The notes: generated by a model not told the origin, from the sequence alone. Shown: positions 21,810-33,689, numbered from the stretch's first letter. The stretch: 64,000 nt of DNA from Amphritea pacifica (GCF_016924145.1 NZ_JAFFZO010000006.1:62001-126000), one strand, 5' to 3'. Translations and numbers: made by a program.

Positions 21810-21872
21810 GCCATTACCTCTCGCGGTTGTCTTAAAAAGTAGTTACCCATAAAGGGACGTATGTAGCTCTAC

Positions 21873-22127
<255 letters not shown>

Positions 22128-22180
22128 CTAAAGTTTAAGTTTAAAAAGAAATCGTTTAATTATTCAGTTATTACAACTAC

Positions 22181-23038
<858 letters not shown>

Positions 23039-23455
23039 TCAAAGTTTTAAGAAACTGTTATTCAGCCTCAGCTGGGCAATAAAACCCGTCAGCTGAAGCC
23101 ATATATAAGTGCCAAATAGGGAAAATGGATTCAGAGGTTGAATCAGGATAAACACCGCAATAAAGAGTGCGATGGATAAGCCCATTTTCCATATTTCACT
23201 CGTATACAGCTGCCGGATAACAGCGCCAGGAGTACTTTTTGTCTGTTGCACAACCAGCGCACGATAGACAAACACATAGCCGGGCAGCAAAAATATCAGA
23301 CCACCACAGAGGGATGACCAGGCCGCACTCAGGCTATGCAGAAGTAAAACTCCCGCAATTATTACTAAACTAACTACTTGAATCAGGAAGACTTTCCTAA
23401 ACTGCTGCAAGGCGATACGAGTATGAACGCCAGGTTTCCGGTGCCCTTTTCTCAT
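23039..23455 (-). CDS. atpI: ATP synthase protein I
   Basis: A 138-residue membrane protein with about four hydrophobic helices and a basic N-terminus, in the usual first position of the atp operon directly upstream of atpB. AtpI helps assemble the c ring and is poorly conserved in sequence, so the call rests largely on position and topology. The roughly 200 bases before it, up to parB, must hold the operon promoter. Confidence 0.85.
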   Translation of the reverse strand: MRKGHRKPGVHTRIALQQFRKVFLIQVVSLVIIAGVLLLHSLSAAWSSLCGGLIFLLPGYVFVYRALVVQQTKSTPGAVIRQLYTSEIWKMGLSIALFIAVFILIQPLNPFSLFGTYIWLQLTGFIAQLRLNNSFLKL

Positions 23456-23632
23456 ATAAATACAGCCTCAGTTTCCCTTCATCTGCGTAAAAAAACCGTA
23501 AACACGTCCTTTCACAGCCAGCGCATTATAGGGGCTTAATGCATCAGCTTCAACACGATTCAGGCCGATTTGCACTTTTGTATTAGACCTGCAGAGTGGA
23601 AGAACTAAGTAAATACCCTAGTAGCGGTATCT

Positions 23633-23650
23633 GCAGCGATCTCTCGCTGC
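23633..23650. other. Hairpin between parB and the atp operon
   Basis: Perfect inverted repeat GCAGCGA/TCGCTGC with a TCTC loop, just downstream of the parB stop. The flanking A-run lies on the side that would be 5' for parB transcription, so it is not a canonical parB terminator. It could contribute to transcript ends or mark the atp promoter region. Confidence 0.45.
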
Positions 23651-23662
23651 AAAAAAACCTAA

Positions 23663-24544
23663 TTATTGTAGGGCTTTAAGGATCGCTTCAAATTTTTCCC
23701 GGTTTTCATAGGCGATAGTGATTTTCCCCTTACCGGCAGCATTTTCGCTGATGGATACTTTGCTGTTCAGCCTGCTGGAAAGCGAATCAGACAGATCTTT
23801 AAGCAGCGGGTCCGGTTTCTTAGGCGCTTTTGCAGGCTCATTCTTTTTCTGCTGCAGCTTGCGCACCAGATCTTCGGTCTGCCGCACAGACATATTTTTA
23901 CCCACCACCTCTTTGGCAGCAATAATCTGATCCGGGCCATCCATACCCAGTAATGCCCGGGCGTGACCCATCTCAAGATCGCCATACTCAAGCATCTTTT
24001 TCACCTCATCGGTGAGATGCATCAGACGCAGCAGATTAGTAACCGAAGAGCGGGATTTACCCACCGCATCAGCGACCTCCTGCTGAGTCAGTTCAAATTC
24101 AATTTTCAGACGATCCAGCGCGATCGCTTCCTCCATCGGGTTGAGATTTTCCCGCTGAATATTTTCGATCAGCGCCATCGCAATCGCCGCTTCATCGGGG
24201 ACATCACGGATAACGGCAGGAATCTCGTCCAGGCCGGCCATCTGACTGGCCCGCCAGCGACGTTCACCGGCAATAATCTCATACAGATTTTCACCCACCG
24301 GACGCACCACGATGGGCTGCATCACCCCCTGGGCTCTGATGGAGTTTGCCAGCTCTTCCAGTGCCTGAGGTTCAAGATCCCGACGGGGCTGGTATTTACC
24401 CCGCTGAATCTGATCAATCGGCATCAGCCGATAGCCATCGCCACCTTCCAGCTTCGCCTCGGTTACAGCGTCCTCTGCAAATTTAGTACTGGTTGATAAC
24501 AGTGCATCCAGCCCCCGCCCTAAACCACGCTTTTTAACCGCCAT
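23663..24544 (-). CDS. parB: Chromosome-partitioning protein ParB
   Basis: 293 residues. The N-terminal CTPase motif is AGERRWRASQMAGL. A helix-turn-helix (TQQEVADAVGKSRSSVTNLLRL) binds parS, and a C-terminal dimer domain follows. It loads and spreads at parS near the origin and works with ParA. It starts 3 bases after the parA stop. Confidence 0.96.
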   Translation of the reverse strand: MAVKKRGLGRGLDALLSTSTKFAEDAVTEAKLEGGDGYRLMPIDQIQRGKYQPRRDLEPQALEELANSIRAQGVMQPIVVRPVGENLYEIIAGERRWRASQMAGLDEIPAVIRDVPDEAAIAMALIENIQRENLNPMEEAIALDRLKIEFELTQQEVADAVGKSRSSVTNLLRLMHLTDEVKKMLEYGDLEMGHARALLGMDGPDQIIAAKEVVGKNMSVRQTEDLVRKLQQKKNEPAKAPKKPDPLLKDLSDSLSSRLNSKVSISENAAGKGKITIAYENREKFEAILKALQ

Positions 24545-24547
24545 CGA

Positions 24548-25351
24548 TCAGCCTTCCTGTTCCTGTTTGTCTGCCTGTTTATCATTCTGAGCCGATCTGC
24601 GAATCAGCTCCCCCGCTAACGCCAGATAGGCCACCGACCCCCGGGAGTTTTTATCATACATCAGTGCCGGTAGCCCATGACTGGGAGCTTCCGCCAGACG
24701 CACGTTGCGCGGGATCACGGTGCGATACACCTGATCGCCAAAATATTCCACCAGATGGTCAGAGACATCTTTGGTCAGGCTCATACGGGGATCGAACATG
24801 GTGCGTAAAATCCCTTCAATCTTTAGTTCAGGATTGAGCCGCTTGTTGATTTTATTGATCGTCCCTACCAGCGCACTGATCCCCTCCAGCGCATAATACT
24901 CACACTGCATCGGAATAATGACACCGCTGGAAGCGGCCAGCGCGTTAACAGTCAGCAGATTCAACGAGGGCGGATTGTCGATCAGTACAAAGTCATACTG
25001 ATCCTGAACCTTCTCCAGCGCCATTTTCATCCGGAATTCGCGCCGCGGTAGCTGTAAAAGCTCAACTTCAGCCGCGGTCAGATCGCCGTTAGCACCGACG
25101 ATATCATAGCCCGCGGGGGCATTTCTGATAATCGCCTCTTCCAGGGTTGCTTCACCAATAAGCACTTCATACACGGAGTTTTTCAGGTTGTGCTTATCCA
25201 CGCCGCTGCCCATGGTAGCGTTGCCCTGAGGATCCATATCAATCATCAGCACCCGCTTCCTGGTGACTGCCAGTGAAGCTGCCAGATTCACGCAGGTCGT
25301 GGTTTTACCCACGCCACCTTTCTGGTTAGTGATGGTTAATATTTTGGTCAC
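24548..25351 (-). CDS. parA: Chromosome-partitioning ATPase ParA
   Basis: 267 residues. The deviant Walker A is KGGVGKTT, with DMDPQGNATMGSG and DNPPSLNLLTVNAL following. Probable GTG start overlapping the rsmG stop by 4 bases. Forms the rsmG-parA-parB unit next to oriC. Confidence 0.96.
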   Translation of the reverse strand: MTKILTITNQKGGVGKTTTCVNLAASLAVTRKRVLMIDMDPQGNATMGSGVDKHNLKNSVYEVLIGEATLEEAIIRNAPAGYDIVGANGDLTAAEVELLQLPRREFRMKMALEKVQDQYDFVLIDNPPSLNLLTVNALAASSGVIIPMQCEYYALEGISALVGTINKINKRLNPELKIEGILRTMFDPRMSLTKDVSDHLVEYFGDQVYRTVIPRNVRLAEAPSHGLPALMYDKNSRGSVAYLALAGELIRRSAQNDKQADKQEQEG

Positions 25352-25980
25352 GTTGAAGTTCTCCCTAACATCAGCAGATGCCGCTCGCCATCGGTGCCCG
25401 GTACGGTTAGCCGGATACTCTGACGCAGATTAATCGACTCGGGTAATAACTCAATCTCCTCTTCAGGATACATCCCTTTCATTGCAAGAAAAACACCCGT
25501 GTCAGAGCACAGATGTGAAGTCCAGTGAATCATATCCTGTAATGAGGCAAATGCCCTTGATATAACCCCATCAAAAAGGCTATCCGGATGGTATTTTTCC
25601 ACCCGCTCATGGATTACTTCAATATTTTCCAGCCCCAGCTCCGCTTTAGCCTGAAACTGGAAACGGCTTTTTTTAATATTGCTATCCAGCAGAGTGATCG
25701 GCAGATCCGGGCGGCAGATCGCCAGGGGAATCCCCGGCAATCCCGGACCACTGCCAACATCGATCAAACGCTCAACATCGATATAGGGCAGCACGCTGAG
25801 ACTATCGATCAGATGCCGGCTGATCATCTCTTCGGGAGAACGAACCGCTGTCAGGTTGAATGCCTTATTCCATTTGATCAGCAGTGCATGATATTGCAAC
25901 AGCTGCTCATACTGCGCATCGCTCAGCTGTAAGCCGATCTGATGGCACTGTTGTTCCAGTAAATTTCGATACTGCAGCAT
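25348..25980 (-). CDS. rsmG: 16S rRNA (guanine-N7) methyltransferase RsmG
   Basis: 210 residues from the ATG at 25980. The SAM-binding motif is DVGSGPGLPGIPLAI, with the upstream KWNKAFNLTAVRSPEEM segment typical of GidB/RsmG. It methylates G527 of 16S rRNA. The start overlaps the mnmG stop (TGATG). Confidence 0.96.
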   Translation of the reverse strand: MLQYRNLLEQQCHQIGLQLSDAQYEQLLQYHALLIKWNKAFNLTAVRSPEEMISRHLIDSLSVLPYIDVERLIDVGSGPGLPGIPLAICRPDLPITLLDSNIKKSRFQFQAKAELGLENIEVIHERVEKYHPDSLFDGVISRAFASLQDMIHWTSHLCSDTGVFLAMKGMYPEEEIELLPESINLRQSIRLTVPGTDGERHLLMLGRTST

Positions 25981-27869
25981 CAAGCCTGAGCCTTTTTATT
26001 GGTCATCTGTTTCTTTTTCAGGTGGATCAGCAGCAGCGAGATCGCCGCCGGTGTCATTCCCTGAATCCGTGCCGCCTGGGCGATACTTTCAGGCCGGATC
26101 TGCTCCAGCTTGGCGGTCAGTTCATTCGACAGGCCACCTACCGAGGCGTAATCAAAATCAACCGGCAGCAACGTATCCTCCTGCCGGCGAACCTTATCGA
26201 TATCCTCTTTCTGACGATCGATATAACCGGCATACTTAATCTGAATCTCAACCTGTTCCGCCACCTGGGGATCACTCACCGGTTCACCTTTGAGACCGGC
26301 TACCGCGGCATAATTCAGCTCGGGTCGTTTCACCAGATCCTGCAGATTGTACTCCCGGCTAATCGGTTGCTGCAGCTGCGCATTGAGCAGCTCCGCTGCA
26401 GCACTACCCGGCTGAATCCAGGTCTCTTTAAGACGCTGATTCTCAAGTTCAATCGCTTCGCGCTTATCGCAGAAACGCTGCCAGCGTTCATCACTCACCA
26501 GGCCCAGTTCACGCCCCTTCTCTGTCAGACGCAGATCGGCATTATCTTCCCGCAGAATCAGGCGATATTCGGCCCGGCTGGTAAACATACGATAAGGCTC
26601 TGAGGTGCCCATGGTGATCAGATCATCCACCAGAACTCCCAGATAGGCTTCATCCCGACGAGGATACCACTGCTCCTTCTCCTGAGCCCGCAAGGCGGCG
26701 TTAACACCCGCCAGCAACCCCTGAGCTCCGGCCTCTTCATAGCCAGTGGTACCGTTGATCTGACCGGCAAAATAAAGACCGTTAATCACCTTGGTTTCCA
26801 GGGTGTGCTTCAGATCCTGCGGATTGAAATAGTCATACTCAATGGCATAGCCAGGACGGGTAATAAAAGCGTTTTCAAAACCCCGGATAGAGCGAACCGC
26901 AGCCAGCTGAATATCAAAGGGCAGACTGGTGGAGATGCCATTCGGATACAACTCATGGGTGGTCAGTCCCTCCGGCTCAACAAATACCTGATGGCTGGTT
27001 TTATCTGCAAAGCGGACGATCTTATCCTCCACCGAAGGACAGTAGCGCGGGCCAACACCATCGATAACACCGGTATACATCGGCGAACGATCCAGACCTG
27101 AACGCAGAATATCATGGGTGCGTTCATTGGTATGGGTAATGAAACAGCTGATCTGACGGGGATGATCCGCCAGAGACCCCATAAACGACATCACCGGTGT
27201 CGGGGTATCCCCGGGCTGTTCCTGCATCAGACTGAAATCGACACTGCGGGCATCGATGCGCGGTGGCGTGCCGGTTTTTAAGCGGTCGACCCGTAGCGGC
27301 AGTTCCCGCAAACGATCCGCCAGAGCGATCGAGGGCGGATCACCCGCACGTCCGCCAGAGTAATTATCCAGACCAATGTGGATCTTACCACCGAGGAAAG
27401 TGCCGACAGTAAGCACAATATTATTGGCAAAGAAGCGCAGACCCGCCTGTGTCACGACCCCTTTGACTGATTCGCCTTCCACAATCAGATCATCCGCTGC
27501 CTGCTGGAAAAGTTGCAGATTTGGCTGATTTTCCAGAATTTCACGAATCGCCGCTTTATAGAGAATTCGGTCTGCCTGCGCACGGGTGGCACGTACTGCC
27601 GGGCCTTTACGGGAGTTGAGGGTACGGAACTGAATCCCCCCCTTATCGGTGGCAATCGCCATCGCTCCGCCTAACGCATCAATCTCTTTAACCAGATGGC
27701 TTTTACCGATACCACCAATTGCCGGATTACAGGACATCTGGCCCAGGGTTTCAATGTTATGGGTTAACAGCAGGGTTTTAACGCCTGTCCGGGCTGCAGC
27801 TAACGCAGCTTCAGTACCGGCATGGCCACCACCAATTACAATCACATCAAAGTGGTCAGGATAGTCCAC
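25980..27869 (-). CDS. mnmG: tRNA uridine-5-carboxymethylaminomethyl modification enzyme MnmG
   Basis: 629 residues. The FAD-binding Rossmann motif [15 protein letters not shown] is at the N-terminus. The conserved [15 protein letters not shown] and [16 protein letters not shown] segments follow. Works with MnmE on wobble U34. The start is GTG at 27869. As in many gammaproteobacteria it lies beside oriC, but mnmE is about 4.4 kb away across an insert. Confidence 0.97.
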   Translation of the reverse strand: MDYPDHFDVIVIGGGHAGTEAALAAARTGVKTLLLTHNIETLGQMSCNPAIGGIGKSHLVKEIDALGGAMAIATDKGGIQFRTLNSRKGPAVRATRAQADRILYKAAIREILENQPNLQLFQQAADDLIVEGESVKGVVTQAGLRFFANNIVLTVGTFLGGKIHIGLDNYSGGRAGDPPSIALADRLRELPLRVDRLKTGTPPRIDARSVDFSLMQEQPGDTPTPVMSFMGSLADHPRQISCFITHTNERTHDILRSGLDRSPMYTGVIDGVGPRYCPSVEDKIVRFADKTSHQVFVEPEGLTTHELYPNGISTSLPFDIQLAAVRSIRGFENAFITRPGYAIEYDYFNPQDLKHTLETKVINGLYFAGQINGTTGYEEAGAQGLLAGVNAALRAQEKEQWYPRRDEAYLGVLVDDLITMGTSEPYRMFTSRAEYRLILREDNADLRLTEKGRELGLVSDERWQRFCDKREAIELENQRLKETWIQPGSAAAELLNAQLQQPISREYNLQDLVKRPELNYAAVAGLKGEPVSDPQVAEQVEIQIKYAGYIDRQKEDIDKVRRQEDTLLPVDFDYASVGGLSNELTAKLEQIRPESIAQAARIQGMTPAAISLLLIHLKKKQMTNKKAQA

Positions 27870-27899
27870 TCACTTAACCTCATTATCTAATTGAAGAGA

Positions 27900-28760
27900 G
27901 CCCGGGTTGTTATGTCTGAAGACAGTGGCTCAGAAAAAGGCGCTAAGTATAAACCTAAGGGGTCAATATAGAAATGGTTAAACTTTGTACACCTTTTAAT
28001 CGGTTACTTTTTTTTAATCTTTTATATATAAGTTAAATATGTTCTTAAGATATGTTTTTTATTTTTACTTCTATTAATGAGGCAGTGATTTTCAGTTGAT
28101 AACCATTTTTACTTCTTATTTATCAATATATTAGGTAATACATAAACCTGTTGTATAGCTGCGTTTAACCTCTTAGCAGGGTGTCACAGACCTGTGTGTA
28201 ACCAGGTCTTTTATGCACAGGCGCTATTATACACAGCTTTGCTAAGCGGTTGTTCCCATACAGTTATACAGTTTATGCACAGGAATTAGTGGATAAATTC
28301 TGTTGCCTGGCAGGTTCATCCTGAACATCTCCGTTGTAAAGAATGGTGTGGATACGGCAGATCTATCGTCTGGATAACCGATCTGAAGCGAATCAACCTG
28401 ATGCTGGACATTTTGGTGCTTCTATACAGGGGGGATCAGCTGTTTAGCCTGCCTGGATCAACAGTGTTATAGCGATGAGCGAATGATGACTCAGTTGCTA
28501 AATTTTCAAGTGGCATAAGATAAGCACCGACACTGCACAGTTTATTCGCGGTTAATTCAAAGCTTATCCACAATAAATTGTTAATAAAATTTCCTTTTAT
28601 TTCGGTATCTCATCGTAAATACTTGAAAAATATAGATATTATTTTATATGTGGATTTTTCATAGATGTTTATAACTACTGCATGTGTGTTGTATACAACG
28701 CGCAGCAGTGCTGGGGATAAATTGGCCTGGTTGAGGCTGGAGAGGAAACGGCAGGTTTAG
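27900..28760. other. Probable chromosomal replication origin (oriC)
   Basis: An 890-base stretch with no gene, beside mnmG. It holds four exact DnaA boxes of form TTATNCACA on the plus strand (28211-28219, 28227-28235, 28273-28281, 28564-28572). There are also one-mismatch boxes, including AGTGGATAA at 28288 and TGTGGATAC at 28347. A strongly AT-rich run at about 28000-28140 could be the unwinding element, with a second at 28585-28670. Four GATC sites lie between 28355 and 28465. Position next to mnmG and parAB matches known gammaproteobacterial origins. Confidence 0.8.
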
Positions 28761-28777
28761 ATGAGGAAATCAGGGGG

Positions 28778-29215
28778 TCAGAGATCAACCCCGTTTTGGT
28801 TCAGCCATTGCTTTAGTTGTCCCAGAGGCAGTGCGCCACTGATCCGGGCACTCTCTCTGCCCTGCTTAAACAGAATCAGGGTGGGTATGGAACGGATCTG
28901 CAGTTGTGCGGCGATTGCCTGCTCTGCTTCAGTGTCGAGCTTAGCCAGTCTTAGTTTCGGTTCAAACAGTCCGGCAGCCTGTTCAAATACCGGAGTAAAC
29001 TGCTTGCAGGGGCCGCACCAACTGGCCCAGCAATCAACCAGAACCGGAATATCATTGCGAGTCACCATGTTCTGGTAGTTTGCTGTGGTCAGCTCTACAG
29101 GCCTGGCAAGAAACAAGGGTTGCTTGCATTTACCACATTTCGGGCCGTCCTGAAGACGCTCTGCAGGTACTTTGTTGAGGGTCGAGCAACCCGGGCAACT
29201 GATATTCAGGGGCAT
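28778..29215 (-). CDS. trxC: Thioredoxin TrxC (thioredoxin 2)
   Basis: 145 residues from the ATG at 29215. An N-terminal zinc-binding segment with two CxxC pairs (CPGC, CGKC) precedes a thioredoxin domain with active site WCGPC. This is the thioredoxin-2 arrangement; it is a cytoplasmic disulfide reductase, often in the oxidative-stress response. It lies between oriC and the polyamine genes. Confidence 0.93.
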   Translation of the reverse strand: MPLNISCPGCSTLNKVPAERLQDGPKCGKCKQPLFLARPVELTTANYQNMVTRNDIPVLVDCWASWCGPCKQFTPVFEQAAGLFEPKLRLAKLDTEAEQAIAAQLQIRSIPTLILFKQGRESARISGALPLGQLKQWLNQNGVDL

Positions 29216-29348
29216 TGATAACACCTTTACTATATCTGTCAGTGATGAATTATAGACAGGAAAATTGTACCACGTAGTGGGGATACCGGGCACTTTCAAA
29301 TACTTCTAGGCTAAAGATCAAAGTAATCGATGGTAATGGTGATTCATC

Positions 29349-30440
29349 ATGAAAATAACAAAGATCAGTTTAGTCGCAGGCATGGCGTTATGTTTTTCAG
29401 GGTTTGCGGCGGCAGAGTCACAAACTCTCAACGTTTATAACTGGTGGGATTATATAAAGCCTGAGGTTATTAAGAACTTCGAAGCTGAAACCGGCATTAA
29501 AGTTAACTATGACGTTTATGATTCCAATGAAGCACTTGAAGCGAAACTGATGGCAGGTAACTCAGGGTATGATCTGGTTGTACCATCCGGCTCATTTCTT
29601 GAGCGCCAGGCAAAAGCAGGTATTTATCAGGAATTAGACCGATCAAAACTTTCAAACTACAGCAATCTGGATCCGGCACTACTTAAAAAGGCAGCGATCA
29701 ATGATCCGGGTAACCGGGTGGGTGTCCCTTATGCCTGGGGAACGATAGGACTGGGGTATAACGAAGATATGCTCAGGCAGCGTTTAGGAGACCGGCCATT
29801 TAACACCCTCGATCTGATTTTTGATCAGGAGATATCTTCGAAACTAAAGGATTGTGGTATCGCTTTACTGGATTCACCTTCAGAAATAATGGCGATAACT
29901 CTAAATTACCTTGGACTTGACCCCAATAGTGAAGACAGAGCAGACCTGAGTAAAGCGACCGATCTGTTCAAAAAAGTGCGCGGGAATATAAAGTATTTTA
30001 ACTCGGGTAACCTTGTTCAGGATCTGGTTAATGGTGATGTATGCGTGACGATTGGCTATAACGGTGACCTTCTCCGTGCGCAGAAACGAGCAGATGAGGC
30101 TGGTATGAAGTCAACCCTGAAATATGCCATTCCAAAAGAGGGTACCATTGCATGGTTTGACCTTGTAGCGATACCTGCTGATAGCACTAACAGCGACGCA
30201 GCCCACCAATTCATTAACTACCTTCTGAAACCTGAAAATGCTGCGGATATATCTAACTTCGTCATGTATGCCGTGCCGAACACCCAGGTTGGACCCTTTC
30301 TGGATGAGGCAATACGCACCAATCAGGGGATCTATCCTGATGAAGAACTGAAAGCGAATCTTTTCTCACAAAAAGCACATACCGCAAAATTTGATCGCAG
30401 GTTAACCAGTGCCTGGACATCTATCAAAACAGGGCGGTGA
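29349..30440 (+). CDS. Polyamine ABC-transporter substrate-binding protein (PotF/SpuD type)
   Basis: 363 residues with a signal peptide ending near FAAAES. The next segment, LNVYNWWDYIKPEVIKNFE, is the hallmark of putrescine/spermidine-binding periplasmic proteins. No ATPase or permease genes follow, so it must serve transporter parts encoded elsewhere or act as a sensor. It precedes the N-carbamoylputrescine amidase gene on the same strand, supporting a polyamine role. Confidence 0.9.
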   Translation: MKITKISLVAGMALCFSGFAAAESQTLNVYNWWDYIKPEVIKNFEAETGIKVNYDVYDSNEALEAKLMAGNSGYDLVVPSGSFLERQAKAGIYQELDRSKLSNYSNLDPALLKKAAINDPGNRVGVPYAWGTIGLGYNEDMLRQRLGDRPFNTLDLIFDQEISSKLKDCGIALLDSPSEIMAITLNYLGLDPNSEDRADLSKATDLFKKVRGNIKYFNSGNLVQDLVNGDVCVTIGYNGDLLRAQKRADEAGMKSTLKYAIPKEGTIAWFDLVAIPADSTNSDAAHQFINYLLKPENAADISNFVMYAVPNTQVGPFLDEAIRTNQGIYPDEELKANLFSQKAHTAKFDRRLTSAWTSIKTGR

Positions 30441-30519
30441 AGGTTTGTTTATGAATACTGTAAGTCGGTAGCCAGGTTTGGGTGCAGACTTTGAATATCA
30501 ATGATAAGTGAGAAACAGA

Positions 30520-31383
30520 ATGAGAAAAGTAACAGTGGCAGCGACCCAGATGTCTTGCACATGGGATATTCAGAACAACGTGGCCAAAGCGGAACAACTG
30601 GTCAGGCAGGCTGCTCAGCAAGGTGCACAGGTTGTGTTGTTACAGGAACTGTTTGAAACCCCCTATTTCTGTGCTGAACAGCATAGTTGTCACAACGAGC
30701 TGGCAAAAACCGTAGAAGAAAGCACGCTCATAGCACATTTCTCTGAACTGGCTAAGGAGTTAGAGGTGGTGTTACCACTCTCTTTTTTCGAGCGTGCGGG
30801 AAATACCCGTTTTAACTCTCTGGTGGTTATCGATGCCGATGGATCAGTGAGTGATACCTATCGGAAAATGCATATTCCACAAAACCCGGGTTATGAAGAG
30901 AAATACTATTTCAGTCCCGGGGATACCGGATTTATGGTTCATGATACCCGCTATGGCAGGATTGGAGTGGGCATCTGCTGGGATCAATGGTTTCCTGAGG
31001 CCGCGCGTATTATGGCTCTTAAGGGAGCAGAGATGATTTTTTATCCCACAGCGATAGGCAGCGAACCATCCGATCCGGATCATAACAGCACCGATCACTG
31101 GCGGAATGTGATGAAAGGGCATGCCGCCGCAAATATCCTGCCGGTTATCGCATCCAACCGAACAGGTCAGGAGGCCGAAGGCAATACCCCGATAAAATTC
31201 TATGGTTCTTCGTTCATAGCCGATCAGACAGGCGTACTGGTTGCTGATGCTGATAGCGACAGTGAAACGGTTCTGTTATCCAGTTTCGATCTGGATCAGA
31301 TAGCACAACAGAGGGACAGCTGGGGCTTATTCAGAGACCGCAGACCTGAATATTATGAAGAAATACTCTCTTTTGCTCACTAA
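30520..31383 (+). CDS. aguB: N-carbamoylputrescine amidase
   Basis: 287 residues from the ATG at 30520. The nitrilase-family triad is visible: Glu in LLQELFETPYF, Lys in YRKMHIPQNPGYEEKYYF and Cys in GICWDQWFPEA. The sequence fits AguB closely, which hydrolyses N-carbamoylputrescine to putrescine in agmatine catabolism. The partner agmatine deiminase (aguA) is not in the window. It is followed by a terminator. Confidence 0.93.
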   Translation: MRKVTVAATQMSCTWDIQNNVAKAEQLVRQAAQQGAQVVLLQELFETPYFCAEQHSCHNELAKTVEESTLIAHFSELAKELEVVLPLSFFERAGNTRFNSLVVIDADGSVSDTYRKMHIPQNPGYEEKYYFSPGDTGFMVHDTRYGRIGVGICWDQWFPEAARIMALKGAEMIFYPTAIGSEPSDPDHNSTDHWRNVMKGHAAANILPVIASNRTGQEAEGNTPIKFYGSSFIADQTGVLVADADSDSETVLLSSFDLDQIAQQRDSWGLFRDRRPEYYEEILSFAH

Positions 31384-31392
31384 TAACAACAT

Positions 31393-31419
31393 CCGGGCCG
31401 TTAATACGGCCCGTTTTTA
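31393..31419 (+). terminator. Rho-independent terminator after aguB
   Basis: Inverted repeat CGGGCCG/CGGCCCG with a 6-base loop and a following T5 run, starting about 10 bases past the aguB stop. Confidence 0.85.
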
Positions 31420-31473
31420 TCTTCACTGGAACCCTATACTATTAAGGAGAAGTCTATAAATTCAGGAAGCTCA

Positions 31474-32316
31474 ATGCATACGCCGCTGATCAGTAATAAG
31501 GAGATAAAAGAGGTTTTTGATCTCAGTGCTAAGGCGGTGGCGGCCATCGGTACAGATGAGTTTCCGGGTTTACTCTGCCAAATCTGTGAATACCTCTCGG
31601 CATATGACACTGTCATGGGCTATGCCTTCATTCCTGGTGAACTGCCCCGCCCCCTGTTTAATGATTTCCATAAAAGAGAGATAGAGAACTGCTGGATTCC
31701 ATACTTTGAGGGAGCTTATCTACTCGACCCTTTTTACGAGTTGTCTAAACAGCGTGTGGATGATGGTTTTTACCATCTCAGAGATATTGCGCCTGATGAC
31801 TTCTTTGAAAGCGATTACTTTAAAAACTTTTATGTCCCGACCCGGCTACGGGATGAAACCACTCTGATTGTGAATATCAATGAGAGCGTTCAGATCCATC
31901 TGTCACTGGGGCTAAGAGATAATCGATCGGCACTGACAACCGATGACCTGCATCGTTTAGACCTGGTTGAATCACTGTTTATATCATTAATCCGAAGTCA
32001 CTGGCCGGAGATCAGATCAGATCTGTCTCAGGATACCGGGCGGGTTGGAGCTCATCTGGAAAAGGCGTTCCAGTTATTTGGCTCCTCATGCCTGAGTGAT
32101 CGGGAATGCGAAATTGTCAGGTGTATTCTTCGCGGACACTCCAGTAAATCGATTGCCCGGTTACTGGAGATAAGCCCGGAAACCGTTAAGGTCTATCGTA
32201 AACGAATCCACCAGAAACTTGAGATCACCTCTCATGGAGAACTCTTCTCTATCTTTCTGGAGTGTCTTAAAAGTGTGCCTGTCGGTTCGATGGAAGACCC
32301 TATTAAGTATCGCTGA
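31474..32316 (+). CDS. LuxR-family transcriptional regulator
   Basis: 280 residues. The C-terminal 60 carry a LuxR helix-turn-helix (LSDRECEIVRCILRGHSSKS, then ISPETVKVYRKRIHQKL). The N-terminal 200 residues have no receiver-domain aspartate pattern and no clear autoinducer domain. The gene follows the polyamine genes and converges on mnmE with only 5 bases between stops. It may regulate the neighbouring polyamine genes, but that is only positional inference. Confidence 0.85.
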   Translation: MHTPLISNKEIKEVFDLSAKAVAAIGTDEFPGLLCQICEYLSAYDTVMGYAFIPGELPRPLFNDFHKREIENCWIPYFEGAYLLDPFYELSKQRVDDGFYHLRDIAPDDFFESDYFKNFYVPTRLRDETTLIVNINESVQIHLSLGLRDNRSALTTDDLHRLDLVESLFISLIRSHWPEIRSDLSQDTGRVGAHLEKAFQLFGSSCLSDRECEIVRCILRGHSSKSIARLLEISPETVKVYRKRIHQKLEITSHGELFSIFLECLKSVPVGSMEDPIKYR

Positions 32317-32321
32317 TCCGA

Positions 32322-33689
32322 TTATTTGCCAATACAGAATGAGCTGAAGATTCGTCCCAGCAGGTCATCCGAACTGAATTCGCCGGTAATCTCACTCAGA
32401 TGTTGCTGTGCCTGACGCAGGTCTTCGGCCAACAGTTCTCCGGCGCCGCCATAGATCAGCTGTTCCTGGCCCGTGAGGAGTAAACTTTCCGCCCGGTTCA
32501 GGGCATCGATATGTCTGCGGCGGGCAAGAAAGCCACCCTCGGTGGTATTAGCATAGCCCATACAGTCTTTCAGATGCTGGCGCAGGTTATCCACACCGAT
32601 ATCCGCTTTGGCCGAGAGAGAGATCAGGGTATGGCCATCATGCTCACCGATAACCGGTTGTTCTGAGGTCAGGTCACACTTATTACGGATCACCGTGATC
32701 TTGCTTCTGTCTTCAAGACGGCTGACAAACTCAGGCCAGATCTGTTCCGGGTCATCGGTGGCGGTGGTAGTGCCATCCACCATCAACAGCACCCGGTCGG
32801 CTTTCTGAATCTCATCCCAGGCACGGCTGATACCGATCCGCTCAACCTCATCGGGGGCATCCCGAAGCCCTGCCGTATCGATAATATGCAGTGGCATGCC
32901 ATCGATATGAATATGCTCGCGCAGCACATCCCGGGTGGTACCGGCGATATCGGTGACAATCGCCGACTCTTTCCCGGCCAGCGCGTTCAGCAGGCTGGAT
33001 TTTCCTGCATTGGGTCGTCCGGCGATCACCACACTCATCCCCTCTCGGATGATACTGCCCTGCCGGGCTTCCTGTTTTACTTCTGCCAGTTTATCGATGA
33101 TGCGCTGCAGATCACCGGCGACCTTGCCATCGGCGAGAAAGTCGATCTCCTCTTCCGGAAAGTCGATAGCGGCTTCGACATAGATACGCAGTTGAGTCAG
33201 CGTTTCAACCAGTTGATGTACGCGTTCTGAAAATGCCCCTTGCAGTGATTTCAGGGCACAGCGGGCGGCTTGCTCTGAACTGGAATCGATCAGATCAGCG
33301 ATCGCTTCAGCCTGTGTCAGATCCAGCTTATCGTTGAGAAAGGCGCGCTCAGAAAACTCACCGGGATTGGCCAGTCGGGCACCACACTCCACCACTCGTC
33401 GCAGGATAAAGTCCATAATGATCGGGCCACCGTGGCCCTGCAGTTCCAGCACATCTTCCCCGGTAAAGGAGTTGGGGCCGGGAAAATAGAGCGCTAACCC
33501 CTGATCCAGCTGATTCCTGTCGTTATCAAAGAAAGGGCCGTAGTGGGCGAAACGGGGCTGTGGTACAAACCCCAGAACCTGTTCAGCGATATCACCGGCC
33601 AGTTTTCCCGACACCCTGACAATACCCACCCCACCCCGGCCTGGAGGCGTTGCCTGGGCTGCGATAGTATCCTGATCAATCAGAGTCAT
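32322..33689 (-). CDS. mnmE: tRNA modification GTPase MnmE
   Basis: 455 residues. An N-terminal tetrahydrofolate-binding-like domain ([20 protein letters not shown]) and a Ras-like G domain ([34 protein letters not shown]) are present. It ends FCIGK with the family C-terminal cysteine. Partner of MnmG in U34 modification. Confidence 0.97.
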   Translation of the reverse strand: MTLIDQDTIAAQATPPGRGGVGIVRVSGKLAGDIAEQVLGFVPQPRFAHYGPFFDNDRNQLDQGLALYFPGPNSFTGEDVLELQGHGGPIIMDFILRRVVECGARLANPGEFSERAFLNDKLDLTQAEAIADLIDSSSEQAARCALKSLQGAFSERVHQLVETLTQLRIYVEAAIDFPEEEIDFLADGKVAGDLQRIIDKLAEVKQEARQGSIIREGMSVVIAGRPNAGKSSLLNALAGKESAIVTDIAGTTRDVLREHIHIDGMPLHIIDTAGLRDAPDEVERIGISRAWDEIQKADRVLLMVDGTTTATDDPEQIWPEFVSRLEDRSKITVIRNKCDLTSEQPVIGEHDGHTLISLSAKADIGVDNLRQHLKDCMGYANTTEGGFLARRRHIDALNRAESLLLTGQEQLIYGGAGELLAEDLRQAQQHLSEITGEFSSDDLLGRIFSSFCIGK

